A stretch of 64,000 nt of DNA from the NCBI RefSeq assembly GCF_000826645.1, contig NZ_JXJP01000020.1, positions 186,001 through 250,000 on the forward strand, in the 5' to 3' direction. Made by a program: the position numbers and the translations under genes. The notes beneath the pieces were generated by a model. The model was not told the origin of the DNA, did not search any database, and worked only from the letters and a program-made list of their open reading frames with translations. Positions 52,153 through 62,391 of this stretch are shown here, one piece after another (the first letter of the stretch is position 1; each line of letters opens with the position of its first letter). The stretch is from Psychroserpens mesophilus (GTDB lineage: Bacteria > Bacteroidota > Bacteroidia > Flavobacteriales > Flavobacteriaceae).

Positions 52153-52769
52153 TCGTTCAACGTTTTGATGTCAATTTCATAAAGATGATCAAAGATTTCA
52201 TAAATGGATGTGGCCTCTTTAAGTCGTACTGAAATTATAAGTTCACATCGCAATTCTAAAGTTTGATTTATGACATTTAATTTTTTTTCTTTTACAATGC
52301 GCATGACTGTATTCATGTTTTTGTAATCAAAAGTGATAACGTATTTGACATTGATTGTTCTAGTTACAATTTTTGAAGCCTCTAAAGCCATTTGTGCTCC
52401 AGTTCTATATGCATTTATCAAACCACTTACTCCTAACTTAATACCACCAAAATAACGTACCACTACGATTAATACGTTGGTGACCTCAAACGATTGTATT
52501 TGTCCGTAAATTGGCATTCCTGCACTATTATTAGGTTCGCCATCGTCATTCGCTCTAAAATTGTATTCATTTTCAGACTTCCCTAATTGATAAGCATAAC
52601 ACCAGTGTCGTGCTTGGTGGTGCTGCTTTTTGAGATCTTCAAGATGCGTTTTAACTTCTTCTTCAGTAGTGACTGGAAAGGCATAACCGTAAAATTTACT
52701 GTTTTTATCTTTAAAAAGAACTTCAGGAGATGCCTTTACAATAGTTTTATAAGTATCTTTTTCTATCAT
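52149..52769 (-). CDS. YigZ/IMPACT family protein
   Basis: 206 residues. N-terminal UPF0029 domain with KDNSKFYGYAFPVTT-like start, then HHQARHWCYAYQLG, NDDGEPNNSAGMPIYGQIQSFEVTNVLIVVVRYFGGIKLGVSGLINAYRTGAQ, and a C-terminal DUF1949 ferredoxin-like part. Widespread protein of uncertain role, possibly in translation control. It begins exactly where the EamA gene stops (no gap) and converges with the thioesterase gene. Confidence 0.93.
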   Translation of the reverse strand: MIEKDTYKTIVKASPEVLFKDKNSKFYGYAFPVTTEEEVKTHLEDLKKQHHQARHWCYAYQLGKSENEYNFRANDDGEPNNSAGMPIYGQIQSFEVTNVLIVVVRYFGGIKLGVSGLINAYRTGAQMALEASKIVTRTINVKYVITFDYKNMNTVMRIVKEKKLNVINQTLELRCELIISVRLKEATSIYEIFDHLYEIDIKTLND

Positions 52770-53633
52770 TTATGACAAAGTTACTAATACGATTGAAACA
52801 ATGGCTAATCCAATCCCAAACCAATTTGTTTTAGATATGGTTTCTTTAAAAACCATGAGACCTACAAGTGTAGTAACCATAACTATTGCCACATTATTTA
52901 CTGTAAATAAAGTCGAGCTTTCTAAACTTTCATGGTTAAGTGCTTTTAATAAATAGTAAATAGAGAAGTAATTTACAATACCTAAAATGCTTCCGGCAAC
53001 AAGTGTTTTTAGGGTAAATCTAATTGGTGTTTTAATGGACTTATAAGTAAGAATACTCAATCCAATTACAAATGCAAATGCAAAAATAGATGCCGAGAAT
53101 ATGGGGATTCCATTTTCTGAAACATAGGAGGTTTCCAGGTATTTAATAGATGTGTCAATAATGCCTGAGCCAAAAAATAAAACGATAGGCAACCAAAGCC
53201 CTTTAGTAACATTAGTGGTAGTTTTTGCTCTTACTGAGGTTAGATACACTGCGACTAATGCTAATAAAATTCCAATAATTTTTTGAGCTCCAACACCTTC
53301 GTTATAAACATATATCCCAAAAATCACCGGAATAATAACACTCATTTTAGATGCTACAGAAGCTACTGAGAGTCCGTTGCGCTGAGCAGTAAGAGCCATA
53401 ACATTAAAAATAGCTATAAAAAGAAAGCCCAAGGCAACGGCACCAAAAAGCCATTGCGAATCTGCAATCTCTTTAATGTTAAAAGGTTTATCGTAGCTCC
53501 ATACACCAAACAAGCAAGCTGCAAAATAATTCACTACAATAGCTTGAAGCGTGTTAATATTATAACGATCAAGAAGTTTAAAAACGATAAATATGAGTGT
53601 AGAAGCCGTTATGCTTAATAGTAGGTATATCAA
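52770..53633 (-). CDS. EamA/DMT-type drug-metabolite transporter
   Basis: 287 residues with ten predicted membrane helices in two EamA repeats (about 1-140 and 150-287). Typical helix-edge motifs include GLSVASVASKMSVIIPVIFGIYVYNEG and STLFTVNNVAIVMVTTLVGLMVFKETISKTNWFGIGLAIVSI. Exports or imports a small metabolite; identity unknown. Its ATG overlaps the upstream HAD gene by 4 nt and yigZ follows at once, forming a small operon. Confidence 0.9.
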   Translation of the reverse strand: MIYLLLSITASTLIFIVFKLLDRYNINTLQAIVVNYFAACLFGVWSYDKPFNIKEIADSQWLFGAVALGFLFIAIFNVMALTAQRNGLSVASVASKMSVIIPVIFGIYVYNEGVGAQKIIGILLALVAVYLTSVRAKTTTNVTKGLWLPIVLFFGSGIIDTSIKYLETSYVSENGIPIFSASIFAFAFVIGLSILTYKSIKTPIRFTLKTLVAGSILGIVNYFSIYYLLKALNHESLESSTLFTVNNVAIVMVTTLVGLMVFKETISKTNWFGIGLAIVSIVLVTLS

Positions 53634-54244
53634 AACAGGTCTTTTTTTATAGCAAATAAATTGGTGATATCTTCTTTGGTTTCGTCAATATTCCAGACAT
53701 GAATTCCCAGTTTAGAAGCTGCATCAGTATTTTCTTTGGTGTCATCTATGAACAAGCATTCTTGAGCAATTAGATCATTCTGATTTAAAACAAAATGGTA
53801 AATATCTGTATTCGGTTTTCTTAGATTGATTTCATGAGATAAATAAAATTGATCAAAACAAGCTTTAAAATCTTCATAAAACACGACATGATCCTTGACC
53901 CAATTGATATGTATGTCGTTCGTATTGCTTAATAAGATTAAGTTATACTTGTTTTCTTTTTTTAGGTTTTTAAGAAATTTTAATCGTGCTTCTGGAAAGT
54001 CTCTTAAAATGAAATTCCATGCTTCAATGATGGTTTCTTTTGAAAGTTTCGGAAAATTATCAGTATAAAATTCTATAAATTCTTCTGAAGAAATCAATCC
54101 TTGCTCATATAATGTGTTGATAGCAATGAGATCTTCAGGAAATTCATCCAATTCAAAAAGTGTGAGGGCATTTTGCATTGCACCAGCCTTGTCTAGATTG
54201 ATGAAGACATCACCGAAATCGAATATAATTGTTTTAATTTTCAT
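53630..54244 (-). CDS. HAD-superfamily hydrolase
   Basis: 204 residues. HAD motif I TIIFDFGDVFINLD (the second Asp of the usual DxD is a Gly-Asp variant: DFGDV), motif II as ILLSNTND, motif III Lys in LRKPN and motif IV ECLFIDDTKENTDAA. Fits the YihX/phosphatase-like group of small-molecule phosphatases. It is followed by the EamA gene with a 4-nt overlap, and preceded by an intergenic palindromic repeat. Confidence 0.9.
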   Translation of the reverse strand: MKIKTIIFDFGDVFINLDKAGAMQNALTLFELDEFPEDLIAINTLYEQGLISSEEFIEFYTDNFPKLSKETIIEAWNFILRDFPEARLKFLKNLKKENKYNLILLSNTNDIHINWVKDHVVFYEDFKACFDQFYLSHEINLRKPNTDIYHFVLNQNDLIAQECLFIDDTKENTDAASKLGIHVWNIDETKEDITNLFAIKKDLF

Positions 54245-54252
54245 TTTTATTT

Positions 54253-54325
54253 TGTCAGATCGAGCGCAGTCGAAATCTAATTTTTAATGTCAGATTAATA
54301 CCACTCGACAGCGCTCGAGGTGACA
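54253..54325. repeat. Imperfect palindromic intergenic repeat
   Basis: CGAGCGCAGTCGA (54261-54273) pairs with TCGACAGCGCTCG (54305-54317) with one mismatch. The outer ends TGTCA (54253-54257) and TGACA (54321-54325) also pair. It is much richer in G+C than the surroundings and a related arm occurs at 7235-7254, as expected of a small dispersed element of flavobacterial genomes. It lies between the HAD gene and ribD. Confidence 0.7.
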
Positions 54326-54327
54326 TT

Positions 54328-55332
54328 TTAAGTGTTTTTATAATAGGTTAATGTATCATCGATAATTGATACTTCTGATAAAAGCTTACCTGTAAAATTA
54401 GGAGCCTTGATTCCTGTTGCAAATTTAGATGTTCCAGTAAAAATACGAGCTTCATCCCAAAGGTTTTCATCAATAAATGATTGAAGTGTTTTTAATCCAC
54501 CTTCAACAATGACTGAAGTAATGTTCTTTGAATGTAAAAAATGACAAATTTCTTGTGCTAAAGGTTTATTGAAATTGACTTCATTTTCAGAAATAATAAG
54601 GGTTTCACTTTTATTGTCAAAGACTGAATAATTTTTGGGTAATGCATTTGTCTTATCAATCACAACTCTAATAGGATGCTTTCCAGACCAATCTCTAACG
54701 GTTAAACTTGGGTTGTCCTCTAAAACGGTATTGGTCCCAACTAAAATTGCTTGTTCTTCAGCTCTCCATTTATGAACCAGTTGTCTAGAAAAGGTATTGG
54801 TAATCCAAACAGGTTCTTTTTTGTCTTTTGTGGCTGGAGCAATAAATCCGTCACTCGTTTCAGCCCATTTTAAAATGATATAAGGACGTTTTTTGTTGTG
54901 AAACGTGAAAAAGCGTTTGTGATGTGATTTACATTCGGCTTCTAAAATACCAACAGTAACGTTGCATCCACTAGCTTTAAGTTTAGCAATACCTTTTCCG
55001 GAAACTTCAGGATTATCATCAATACAGCCAATCACGACATTCGGAATTTGATGTTTAATAATTAAATCGGAGCAAGGTGGTGTTTTTCCGAAGTGTGAAC
55101 ACGGTTCAAGCGTGACATAAAGTGTAGCTTGTTTTAGTAAGGCTTTGTTTTTTACTGAATGAATCGCATTTACTTCAGCATGATTACCACCATAAGCACT
55201 TGTATATCCTTCACCAATGATTTTATCATTATGCACAATTACAGCACCAACCATCGGATTTGGAGCAGTGATGCCCAAACCATTTATGGCGATATCCATA
55301 CAGCGTTTTATGTAGATTTCGTGTGTTGTCAA
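54328..55332 (-). CDS. ribD: Bifunctional riboflavin biosynthesis protein RibD
   Basis: 334 residues. N-terminal deaminase domain with zinc motif GGNHAEVNAI and PCSHFGKTPPCSDLI; C-terminal reductase domain from about 150 (KRPYIILKWAETSDGFIAP, then VGTNTVLEDNPSLTVRDW and SVIVEGGLKTLQSFI). Carries out the second and third steps of riboflavin synthesis, and so supplies precursors of FMN/FAD and of the lumazine that FeS-type photolyases use as antenna. It directly follows the LEA-type lipoprotein gene (no gap). Confidence 0.95.
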   Translation of the reverse strand: MTTHEIYIKRCMDIAINGLGITAPNPMVGAVIVHNDKIIGEGYTSAYGGNHAEVNAIHSVKNKALLKQATLYVTLEPCSHFGKTPPCSDLIIKHQIPNVVIGCIDDNPEVSGKGIAKLKASGCNVTVGILEAECKSHHKRFFTFHNKKRPYIILKWAETSDGFIAPATKDKKEPVWITNTFSRQLVHKWRAEEQAILVGTNTVLEDNPSLTVRDWSGKHPIRVVIDKTNALPKNYSVFDNKSETLIISENEVNFNKPLAQEICHFLHSKNITSVIVEGGLKTLQSFIDENLWDEARIFTGTSKFATGIKAPNFTGKLLSEVSIIDDTLTYYKNT

Positions 55333-55788
55333 CTAAAATTTTATTTTAATATCTTCCGTTTTATCAACAGTATATGTGTGTGAGAATCCAAAGACCTTAT
55401 ATTTAATATCACCTTTGTATTGTACGTTTATGGTTTTGCTGAAAATACTTCCTAACAAACTGCTTAAATTTTTATCACTTAGTAAACTGTCTGTTGGCAC
55501 ATTTGCTGTTAAAGGAATAGAAAATTCTTTTTTTGCAGGAACCTCGAAAGATTCCGTTGATACTGAAGCCATTTCGTTACCATTGACAAACACTTTAATT
55601 TCATCCGTTTTTAGTTCGCCTCCAATATCATTGGGATTCATAAATAAAGCATCTGCAGTTAAGGTTATGGTGCTGCTTGTAGATTTTAAAACTTTAATAT
55701 TTTCAACACGTAAAAATTCGGGTTTTTCTTTTACCGAACAGGATATAAGAGTAGCCAGTAGTGTTGATAAGATTATAAGCTTCTTCAT
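55333..55788 (-). CDS. LEA type 2-like lipoprotein
   Basis: 151 residues. Lipoprotein signal with lipobox LISCS (Cys17). The mature part, EFLRVENIKVLKSTSSTITLTADALFMNPNDIGGELKTDEIKVFVNGNEMASV and FEVPAKKEFSIPLTANVP, has the immunoglobulin-like WHy/LEA type 2 pattern with the Asn-Pro-Asn segment. Probably anchored in a membrane and facing the periplasm; role unknown. It ends where ribD begins, so the two are likely cotranscribed. Confidence 0.88.
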   Translation of the reverse strand: MKKLIILSTLLATLISCSVKEKPEFLRVENIKVLKSTSSTITLTADALFMNPNDIGGELKTDEIKVFVNGNEMASVSTESFEVPAKKEFSIPLTANVPTDSLLSDKNLSSLLGSIFSKTINVQYKGDIKYKVFGFSHTYTVDKTEDIKIKF

Positions 55789-55823
55789 ACTTACTTTTTT
55801 AGATTTATACTATCTTCACAGAG

Positions 55824-55831
55824 CAAAAATA
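55824..55831 (-). promoter_or_regulatory. -7 box of the LEA-lipoprotein/ribD operon
   Basis: TATTTTTG on the minus strand (55831-55824), matching TAnnTTTG, 35 nt before the lipoprotein start. A TTG is present only at a 15-nt spacing. Confidence 0.5.
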
Positions 55832-55841
55832 CGACTATAAA

Positions 55842-56333
55842 GTGAGCAAAGATACTATTGTTATACGAGAAATTCTTCCAGAGGACAATCCGCAAATAGA
55901 GGCAGTGATTAAAGGGTGTTTTCCTGAATTTAAAATTCCATTAAAAGGAACTGCTTACGAAGATGCCGAAACCCCTTTTATGTATGAATCTTATCAAGGT
56001 GAGCGAGAGGTTTATTATGTGGTTGCCAGTGCTTCTGAAGTTTTTGGAGGAGCAGGTATTAAGCAACTCAAAGGTTACAATGGCGATGTATGTGAACTTC
56101 AGAAAATGTATTTTTCGCCAAAAATTAGAGGTAAAGGCTACGGAAAACAACTTTTTGAGATTTGTCTGAAAGCTGCTAAAGATTTCGGATTTGCATCTTG
56201 TTATCTCGAAACGGCTTCACAACTAAAAGCTGCCATTCATATTTATGAAGACTTCGGATTTGAGCATTTAACAAAACCTTTAGGAAATACAGGACATTAT
56301 TCATGTGGTGTCTGGATGACCAAACAATTATGA
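55842..56333 (+). CDS. GNAT family N-acetyltransferase
   Basis: 163 residues beginning at GTG 55842; no in-frame ATG exists before the conserved TIVIREILPEDNPQIEAVIKG. The acetyl-CoA binding motif is LQKMYFSPKIRGKGYGKQLFEICLKAAKDFGF, followed by the aromatic YEDFGFEHLTKPLG. Substrate unknown. The prmC start overlaps its stop (ATGA), and it diverges from the lipoprotein gene. Confidence 0.92.
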   Translation: MSKDTIVIREILPEDNPQIEAVIKGCFPEFKIPLKGTAYEDAETPFMYESYQGEREVYYVVASASEVFGGAGIKQLKGYNGDVCELQKMYFSPKIRGKGYGKQLFEICLKAAKDFGFASCYLETASQLKAAIHIYEDFGFEHLTKPLGNTGHYSCGVWMTKQL

Positions 56334-57208
56334 GGTTAAAAGCAATGCTTAAACAATTTCATTCTGTATTGGATGAAAATTATGGAAAAGAGGAAGTCAA
56401 TGCATTTTTCGATGTATTAATGGAGCATCATTTAAATGATAAACGAATTCAATTGGTTCTAAATCCTGATTACACGATAACCAGTGCGCAAGAGCAATTG
56501 TTTTTAAATGCTCTAAATGATTTAAATAACCATATTCCTATACAATATATAATAGGTGAAACGGAATTTTACGGATTGCCTTTTAAAGTCAGTAAGCACA
56601 CCTTAATTCCGAGATCAGAAACGGAAGAGTTGGTTAGTTTTATAATTGAAGATGTCACTTCGAGCACAGTTGAGAAGTCTATAAAAATCCTTGATATAGG
56701 AACAGGAACAGGTTGTATTGCTATTTCTTTAGCGAATAATCTTCCAGAAGCAAATGTTCATGCTTTAGATGTTTCTGAAGATGCTCTACGAGTAGCGAAG
56801 CAAAATGCTAAATTGAACGAAGCAACTATTGAATTTATCCATGATGATATTTTAAATCCGAGTCATGCTGTACTTATTTCAGTATCTCACACATTTGACA
56901 TAATTGTTTCCAATCCGCCTTACGTTAGAAACCTAGAAAAAGCAGAAATTAAACCGAATGTCCTCGAAAACGAGCCACATTTAGCATTGTTTGTAGATGA
57001 TGAGAATCCGTTACAGTTTTATAAAGCCATTTGTGAGTTTGCTCAAATCCATCTAAAAACAGGAGGAGCCTTATATTTTGAAATCAATGAGTATTTAGGA
57101 CAAGAGATGGTTCAGCTTCTTCAGGGTTTTGGTTTCAAATCCATACAATTGAAAACCGATATCTTTGGTAAAGATCGAATGATTAAAGCTGTGAAATTAG
57201 TTGAATAA
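56330..57208 (+). CDS. prmC: Peptide chain release factor N5-glutamine methyltransferase
   Basis: 292 residues from ATG 56330, which overlaps the GNAT stop in ATGA. Methylates the Gln of the GGQ motif in release factors 1 and 2. SAM-binding IKILDIGTGTGCIAISLA and catalytic NPPY in IIVSNPPYVRNLEKAEI are intact, with an N-terminal helical substrate-recognition domain (1-100). Confidence 0.95.
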   Translation: MRLKAMLKQFHSVLDENYGKEEVNAFFDVLMEHHLNDKRIQLVLNPDYTITSAQEQLFLNALNDLNNHIPIQYIIGETEFYGLPFKVSKHTLIPRSETEELVSFIIEDVTSSTVEKSIKILDIGTGTGCIAISLANNLPEANVHALDVSEDALRVAKQNAKLNEATIEFIHDDILNPSHAVLISVSHTFDIIVSNPPYVRNLEKAEIKPNVLENEPHLALFVDDENPLQFYKAICEFAQIHLKTGGALYFEINEYLGQEMVQLLQGFGFKSIQLKTDIFGKDRMIKAVKLVE

Positions 57209-57229
57209 AAAACTGATAAAAAGATTTAA

Positions 57230-59305
<2,076 letters not shown>

Positions 59306-59350
59306 ATACTTACAAATAAATGTATTTTATCGATTAAATAAGATTTTAAT

Positions 59351-59379
59351 CGTTTAATTATTACGATTTTTTATATTTG
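59351..59379 (+). promoter_or_regulatory. Promoter of the first YhhN-like gene
   Basis: TATATTTG at 59372-59379, 25 nt before the ATG. At the -33 position stands CGTTTAA (59351-59357) instead of TTG; the same arrangement recurs before the second related gene. Confidence 0.6.
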
Positions 59380-59403
59380 CTATGTTATTAATTCAACTGA
59401 TAT

Positions 59404-60153
59404 ATGCAAATAGGGAAATTTTTAGGGTTAATTATATTGGTCCTTAGTTTGTTTTTTCTCGGATTACAATTTAAAGGTCTGGAAATTGAAGCCGCTGGAG
59501 TTAGGGCTTTAGCTGTGACTTTGCTTTTGTTCTTATATGTTTTAAGAATTAAAGATAAGCATCCTTTTTTTCTGTTATTTTTAATCTTCTTTGCAATTTC
59601 GGAAATTCTCAATTATGTGACATGGGTTGTAGATATAGATATTTCTTCCGAAATCGACTATTTCTATTATGTAGGTAATTCACTTTATATAATAGCTTAC
59701 TTTTTCTTAATAGCTAGAATTGCTGTTGATATGAATTTCAGAAAAGCATTTTTAAAATTTCCTGTTCAAATTGGCTTGTTAGCAATTCTGGGGTTATTTT
59801 TTGTGTATTTTGTTTCAGATACGACAAGAAAAGAACTCACAATTAATGAGTATTATTTGGAACTACTTTATAATGCAGTCGTGATGTTTTTAATGGCTAT
59901 TGCTCTTGTAAATTATATGTATAGAGATGATAAAAAATCTATGAATTTGTTGATTGGAACAATATGCATTATGTTTTCTGAAGTGATCCAACTGGCTTAC
60001 TTTTATATAGCAGCTGACTTTAATTTGCTTAATGTGTTGTGCTCTATGTTTTTAGTGTTTGCCTTTTTATTCTTTTACTTACAATCACGATTAAAGCACA
60101 GGAAAATTATGGACTACCAACAGCAGCATCAGGATATTCATATTGAAAGTTAA
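59404..60153 (+). CDS. Multi-pass membrane protein, YhhN/TMEM86-like
   Basis: 249 residues with about eight hydrophobic helices (near 5-22, 30-47, 52-75, 88-107, 122-140, 155-172, 180-200, 205-228) and a short basic C-terminal tail. The pattern of helices and the FAISEILNYV and GNSLYIIAYFFLIARIA segments resemble YhhN/TMEM86 proteins (lysoplasmalogenase relatives), but catalytic residues are not clear. A related gene lies at 60685. It converges with a DoxX gene; their stop codons overlap in TTAA. Confidence 0.75.
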   Translation: MQIGKFLGLIILVLSLFFLGLQFKGLEIEAAGVRALAVTLLLFLYVLRIKDKHPFFLLFLIFFAISEILNYVTWVVDIDISSEIDYFYYVGNSLYIIAYFFLIARIAVDMNFRKAFLKFPVQIGLLAILGLFFVYFVSDTTRKELTINEYYLELLYNAVVMFLMAIALVNYMYRDDKKSMNLLIGTICIMFSEVIQLAYFYIAADFNLLNVLCSMFLVFAFLFFYLQSRLKHRKIMDYQQQHQDIHIES

Positions 60154-60533
60154 AAGCGTTTACCAATTATAGGAATGTCTTTCCTGTAAATAAATGCAAT
60201 ACTTGCTGAAATCATAAATGTTACTATAGCTGTACCAAATAAAACTCCACCATCTCCATTAATTTCAATTCCCAATTTGGTAAGATGCATCATAATTGCA
60301 CCACCAATAACACCTAATGTTAGAAGAGCTCCAGCCCAAGCAGTTTTTTTAAACAGCAATAACAGTCCTGCAAGTAGTTCAACAATCCCTATTATTATTC
60401 TGCCCATAGGTTCTAATCCCACTTTTGTAAAAATATAAACACTATCCGGATGCGATGTAAATTTAAATCGTAAGGTTTGAATTAAAATAATCGCTACTAT
60501 AATTCTCAAAATTAACGGAAAATATCTTGTCAT
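60150..60533 (-). CDS. DoxX family membrane protein
   Basis: 127 residues, four membrane helices. DoxX-like segments: RIIVAIILIQTLRFKFTSHPDSVYIFTKVGLEPMGRIIIGIVELLAGLLLL, then AGALLTLGVIGGAIMMHLTKLGI. DoxX proteins are small membrane proteins sometimes linked to oxidative stress or thiosulfate-quinone oxidation. It sits between the two YhhN-like genes, opposite in direction. Confidence 0.88.
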   Translation of the reverse strand: MTRYFPLILRIIVAIILIQTLRFKFTSHPDSVYIFTKVGLEPMGRIIIGIVELLAGLLLLFKKTAWAGALLTLGVIGGAIMMHLTKLGIEINGDGGVLFGTAIVTFMISASIAFIYRKDIPIIGKRF

Positions 60534-60631
60534 GATCTCTAGTGTGGTTTCAACTTTAGACGAAAGACGATATGAAAACTACCAAAACAGGATGAAATCA
60601 TCATAATAATCGATAAAAAGTAATAAAAAAC

Positions 60632-60661
60632 CGTTAAAGTGTAATATTTTTTATATATTTG
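60632..60661 (+). promoter_or_regulatory. Promoter of the second YhhN-like gene
   Basis: TATATTTG at 60654-60661, 23 nt before the ATG, with CGTTAAA (60632-60638) at about the -33 position, much like the promoter at 59351-59379. Confidence 0.6.
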
Positions 60662-60684
60662 CTTACCTACTTATTAGAATTATC

Positions 60685-61470
60685 ATGAAAAAAGCCCACA
60701 AATTCACACCAAATTTGATTATGGTCATCGTGCTTGCAGTCATAGTTTCTTGCTCTGCAGTAGCTACGTATTTTGATTCTATCATGGTTCCTAAAACGGT
60801 TAAATTGATAACAGTTACCATTTTAATGACCTTTTACTTTTGTCAGTTGGATAAAATGGCAAATGTATTTTTGACTACATTTCTATTGTTCTTTATAGGA
60901 GATGCTTTTGCTGTGTTTAGCTTTGGTGAAATCATGCTAAAACTCTCTAAAAGCATGTATATTGGTGCATACCTTCTTTTAATTTTTGTATTGCTTGGTA
61001 AAGTGAAGAAAATTAAGTTTAATGGATTAGTATCGGTCTATTTGATTCTTGTACTCGTTCTAAATTCTTATTTTTTATATGTATTATATGAAGTTGCCAA
61101 AGATCATTTTGTTGACGAAGTAAACCTGGTACTTTATATATGTCACGGCGTTACCTTGATCGCATTAACATATTTTTCTTTTGCTGTTTATTTGAGTAAA
61201 GAAACCGGACAATCAATCACCTTTTTATTAATGGTTTTTTGTTTTGTGTTTTCTGATGTACTAGATTACATAAATACCTTATATATTTATTACTGGTTAT
61301 TTGAAGCTTTTGAAAGAGCGCTTCATATTGGTGGTTTGTTTTTATTATATAAATATGTGTATGATCATCACACCTTAGCTAAAAACGAGAAGAAAATGAA
61401 TTTAAGTGAATACTTTATTACGACATCCCAACAATTAAGAGATATTAAAGTAGAAGGATCATTTGAATAA
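60685..61470 (+). CDS. Second multi-pass membrane protein, YhhN/TMEM86-like
   Basis: 261 residues with about eight helices and the same overall plan as the protein at 59404: a helix pair at 10-50, FLLFFIGDAFAVFSFGEIMLKLSKSMYIGAYLLLIFVLLGKV near 70-110, FVFSDVLDYINTLYIYYW near 200-215, and a charged C-terminal tail of about 30 residues. The two probably arose by duplication but have diverged strongly. Function unknown. Confidence 0.75.
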   Translation: MKKAHKFTPNLIMVIVLAVIVSCSAVATYFDSIMVPKTVKLITVTILMTFYFCQLDKMANVFLTTFLLFFIGDAFAVFSFGEIMLKLSKSMYIGAYLLLIFVLLGKVKKIKFNGLVSVYLILVLVLNSYFLYVLYEVAKDHFVDEVNLVLYICHGVTLIALTYFSFAVYLSKETGQSITFLLMVFCFVFSDVLDYINTLYIYYWLFEAFERALHIGGLFLLYKYVYDHHTLAKNEKKMNLSEYFITTSQQLRDIKVEGSFE

Positions 61471-61475
61471 TATAG

Positions 61476-62387
61476 CTATACTATAATAGACGTTCCGTTG
61501 GCTGATTTGTTTTTATCGGAATCAAAATAAAAATCAATTTTACCCAAATTAATTCCATAACATCCAACCTGATTGACTAAAGTGTTTTTGCCTTCCAGAT
61601 TTTTTACAATGGTAGGTTTGTCTAAGAATGTATGTGTGTGACCACCAATAATCAAATCAATGTCTTTAGTTGCTTCAGCGAGTTTTAAATCACTTATTTT
61701 ATCTGGTAAATGCGAATAGTTATAACCTAAGTGCGACAAGCAAATGATAAGATCGCATTGTTCGTCTTCTTTCAAAATACGACTCATGTCTTGTGCAGAT
61801 TCTACAGGATCATTATAAACTGTTTCCTTGTATAAGTTCTTATCCACTAATCCTTGGAGTTCAACTCCTAATCCGAAAACCCCTATTTTAATGCCATTTT
61901 TAACAATGATTTTATAAGGCTCAACATGAGAATCCATTATGGTATTTGAAAAATCATAATTGGCAGAAACGAAGTCGAAGTCTGCATGAGGTAATTGCGC
62001 GAAAAGTCCGTCAATACCATTATCAAAATCGTGATTTCCAATAGTTGCGACATCATACTTCAGCATGCTCATAAGTTTAAATTCTAACTCTCCTCCATAA
62101 TAATTAAAGTATGGTGTGCCTTGAAAGATATCACCTGCATCTAGTAATAAGGTGTTAGGATTTTCTTTTCTGATAGATTCGATTAAACTTGCTCTTCTTG
62201 CCACGCCACCTTTATTTGGATTACGACCATCTTCAGGACCAAATGGATCAATGTGACTATGCACATCATTGGTATGAAGTACAGTAATCTTTTTTTGTGA
62301 CGATTTAAATGAAGATAATCCAATACCTCCAAGTCCGATTAAAGCTGAAGCTGCAGCTGTTTGTTGAATAAAGTCTCTTCGTTTCAT
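61476..62387 (-). CDS. Metallophosphatase, catalytic half of a split 5'-nucleotidase
   Basis: 303 residues from ATG 62387. Begins with a Tat-like signal (MKRRDFIQQTAAASALIGLGGIGL), then calcineurin-type metal motifs: VLHTNDVHSHIDPF, LLDAGDIFQGTPYF, ATIGNHDFDNG, LSHLG, LIIGGHTHTF. This is the N-terminal, catalytic part of UshA-like 5'-nucleotidases; the substrate-binding C-terminal domain is encoded separately just upstream (4-nt gap). Predicted periplasmic. Twin arginine is present as KRRDF. Confidence 0.92.
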   Translation of the reverse strand: MKRRDFIQQTAAASALIGLGGIGLSSFKSSQKKITVLHTNDVHSHIDPFGPEDGRNPNKGGVARRASLIESIRKENPNTLLLDAGDIFQGTPYFNYYGGELEFKLMSMLKYDVATIGNHDFDNGIDGLFAQLPHADFDFVSANYDFSNTIMDSHVEPYKIIVKNGIKIGVFGLGVELQGLVDKNLYKETVYNDPVESAQDMSRILKEDEQCDLIICLSHLGYNYSHLPDKISDLKLAEATKDIDLIIGGHTHTFLDKPTIVKNLEGKNTLVNQVGCYGINLGKIDFYFDSDKNKSANGTSIIV

Positions 62388-62391
62388 TAGG

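Noticed and set aside
55376-55840. 154-residue plus-strand ORF opposite the LEA-type lipoprotein gene
   Set aside because: The lipoprotein frame has a signal, lipobox and family pattern; the antisense frame has none of these and overlaps it entirely.
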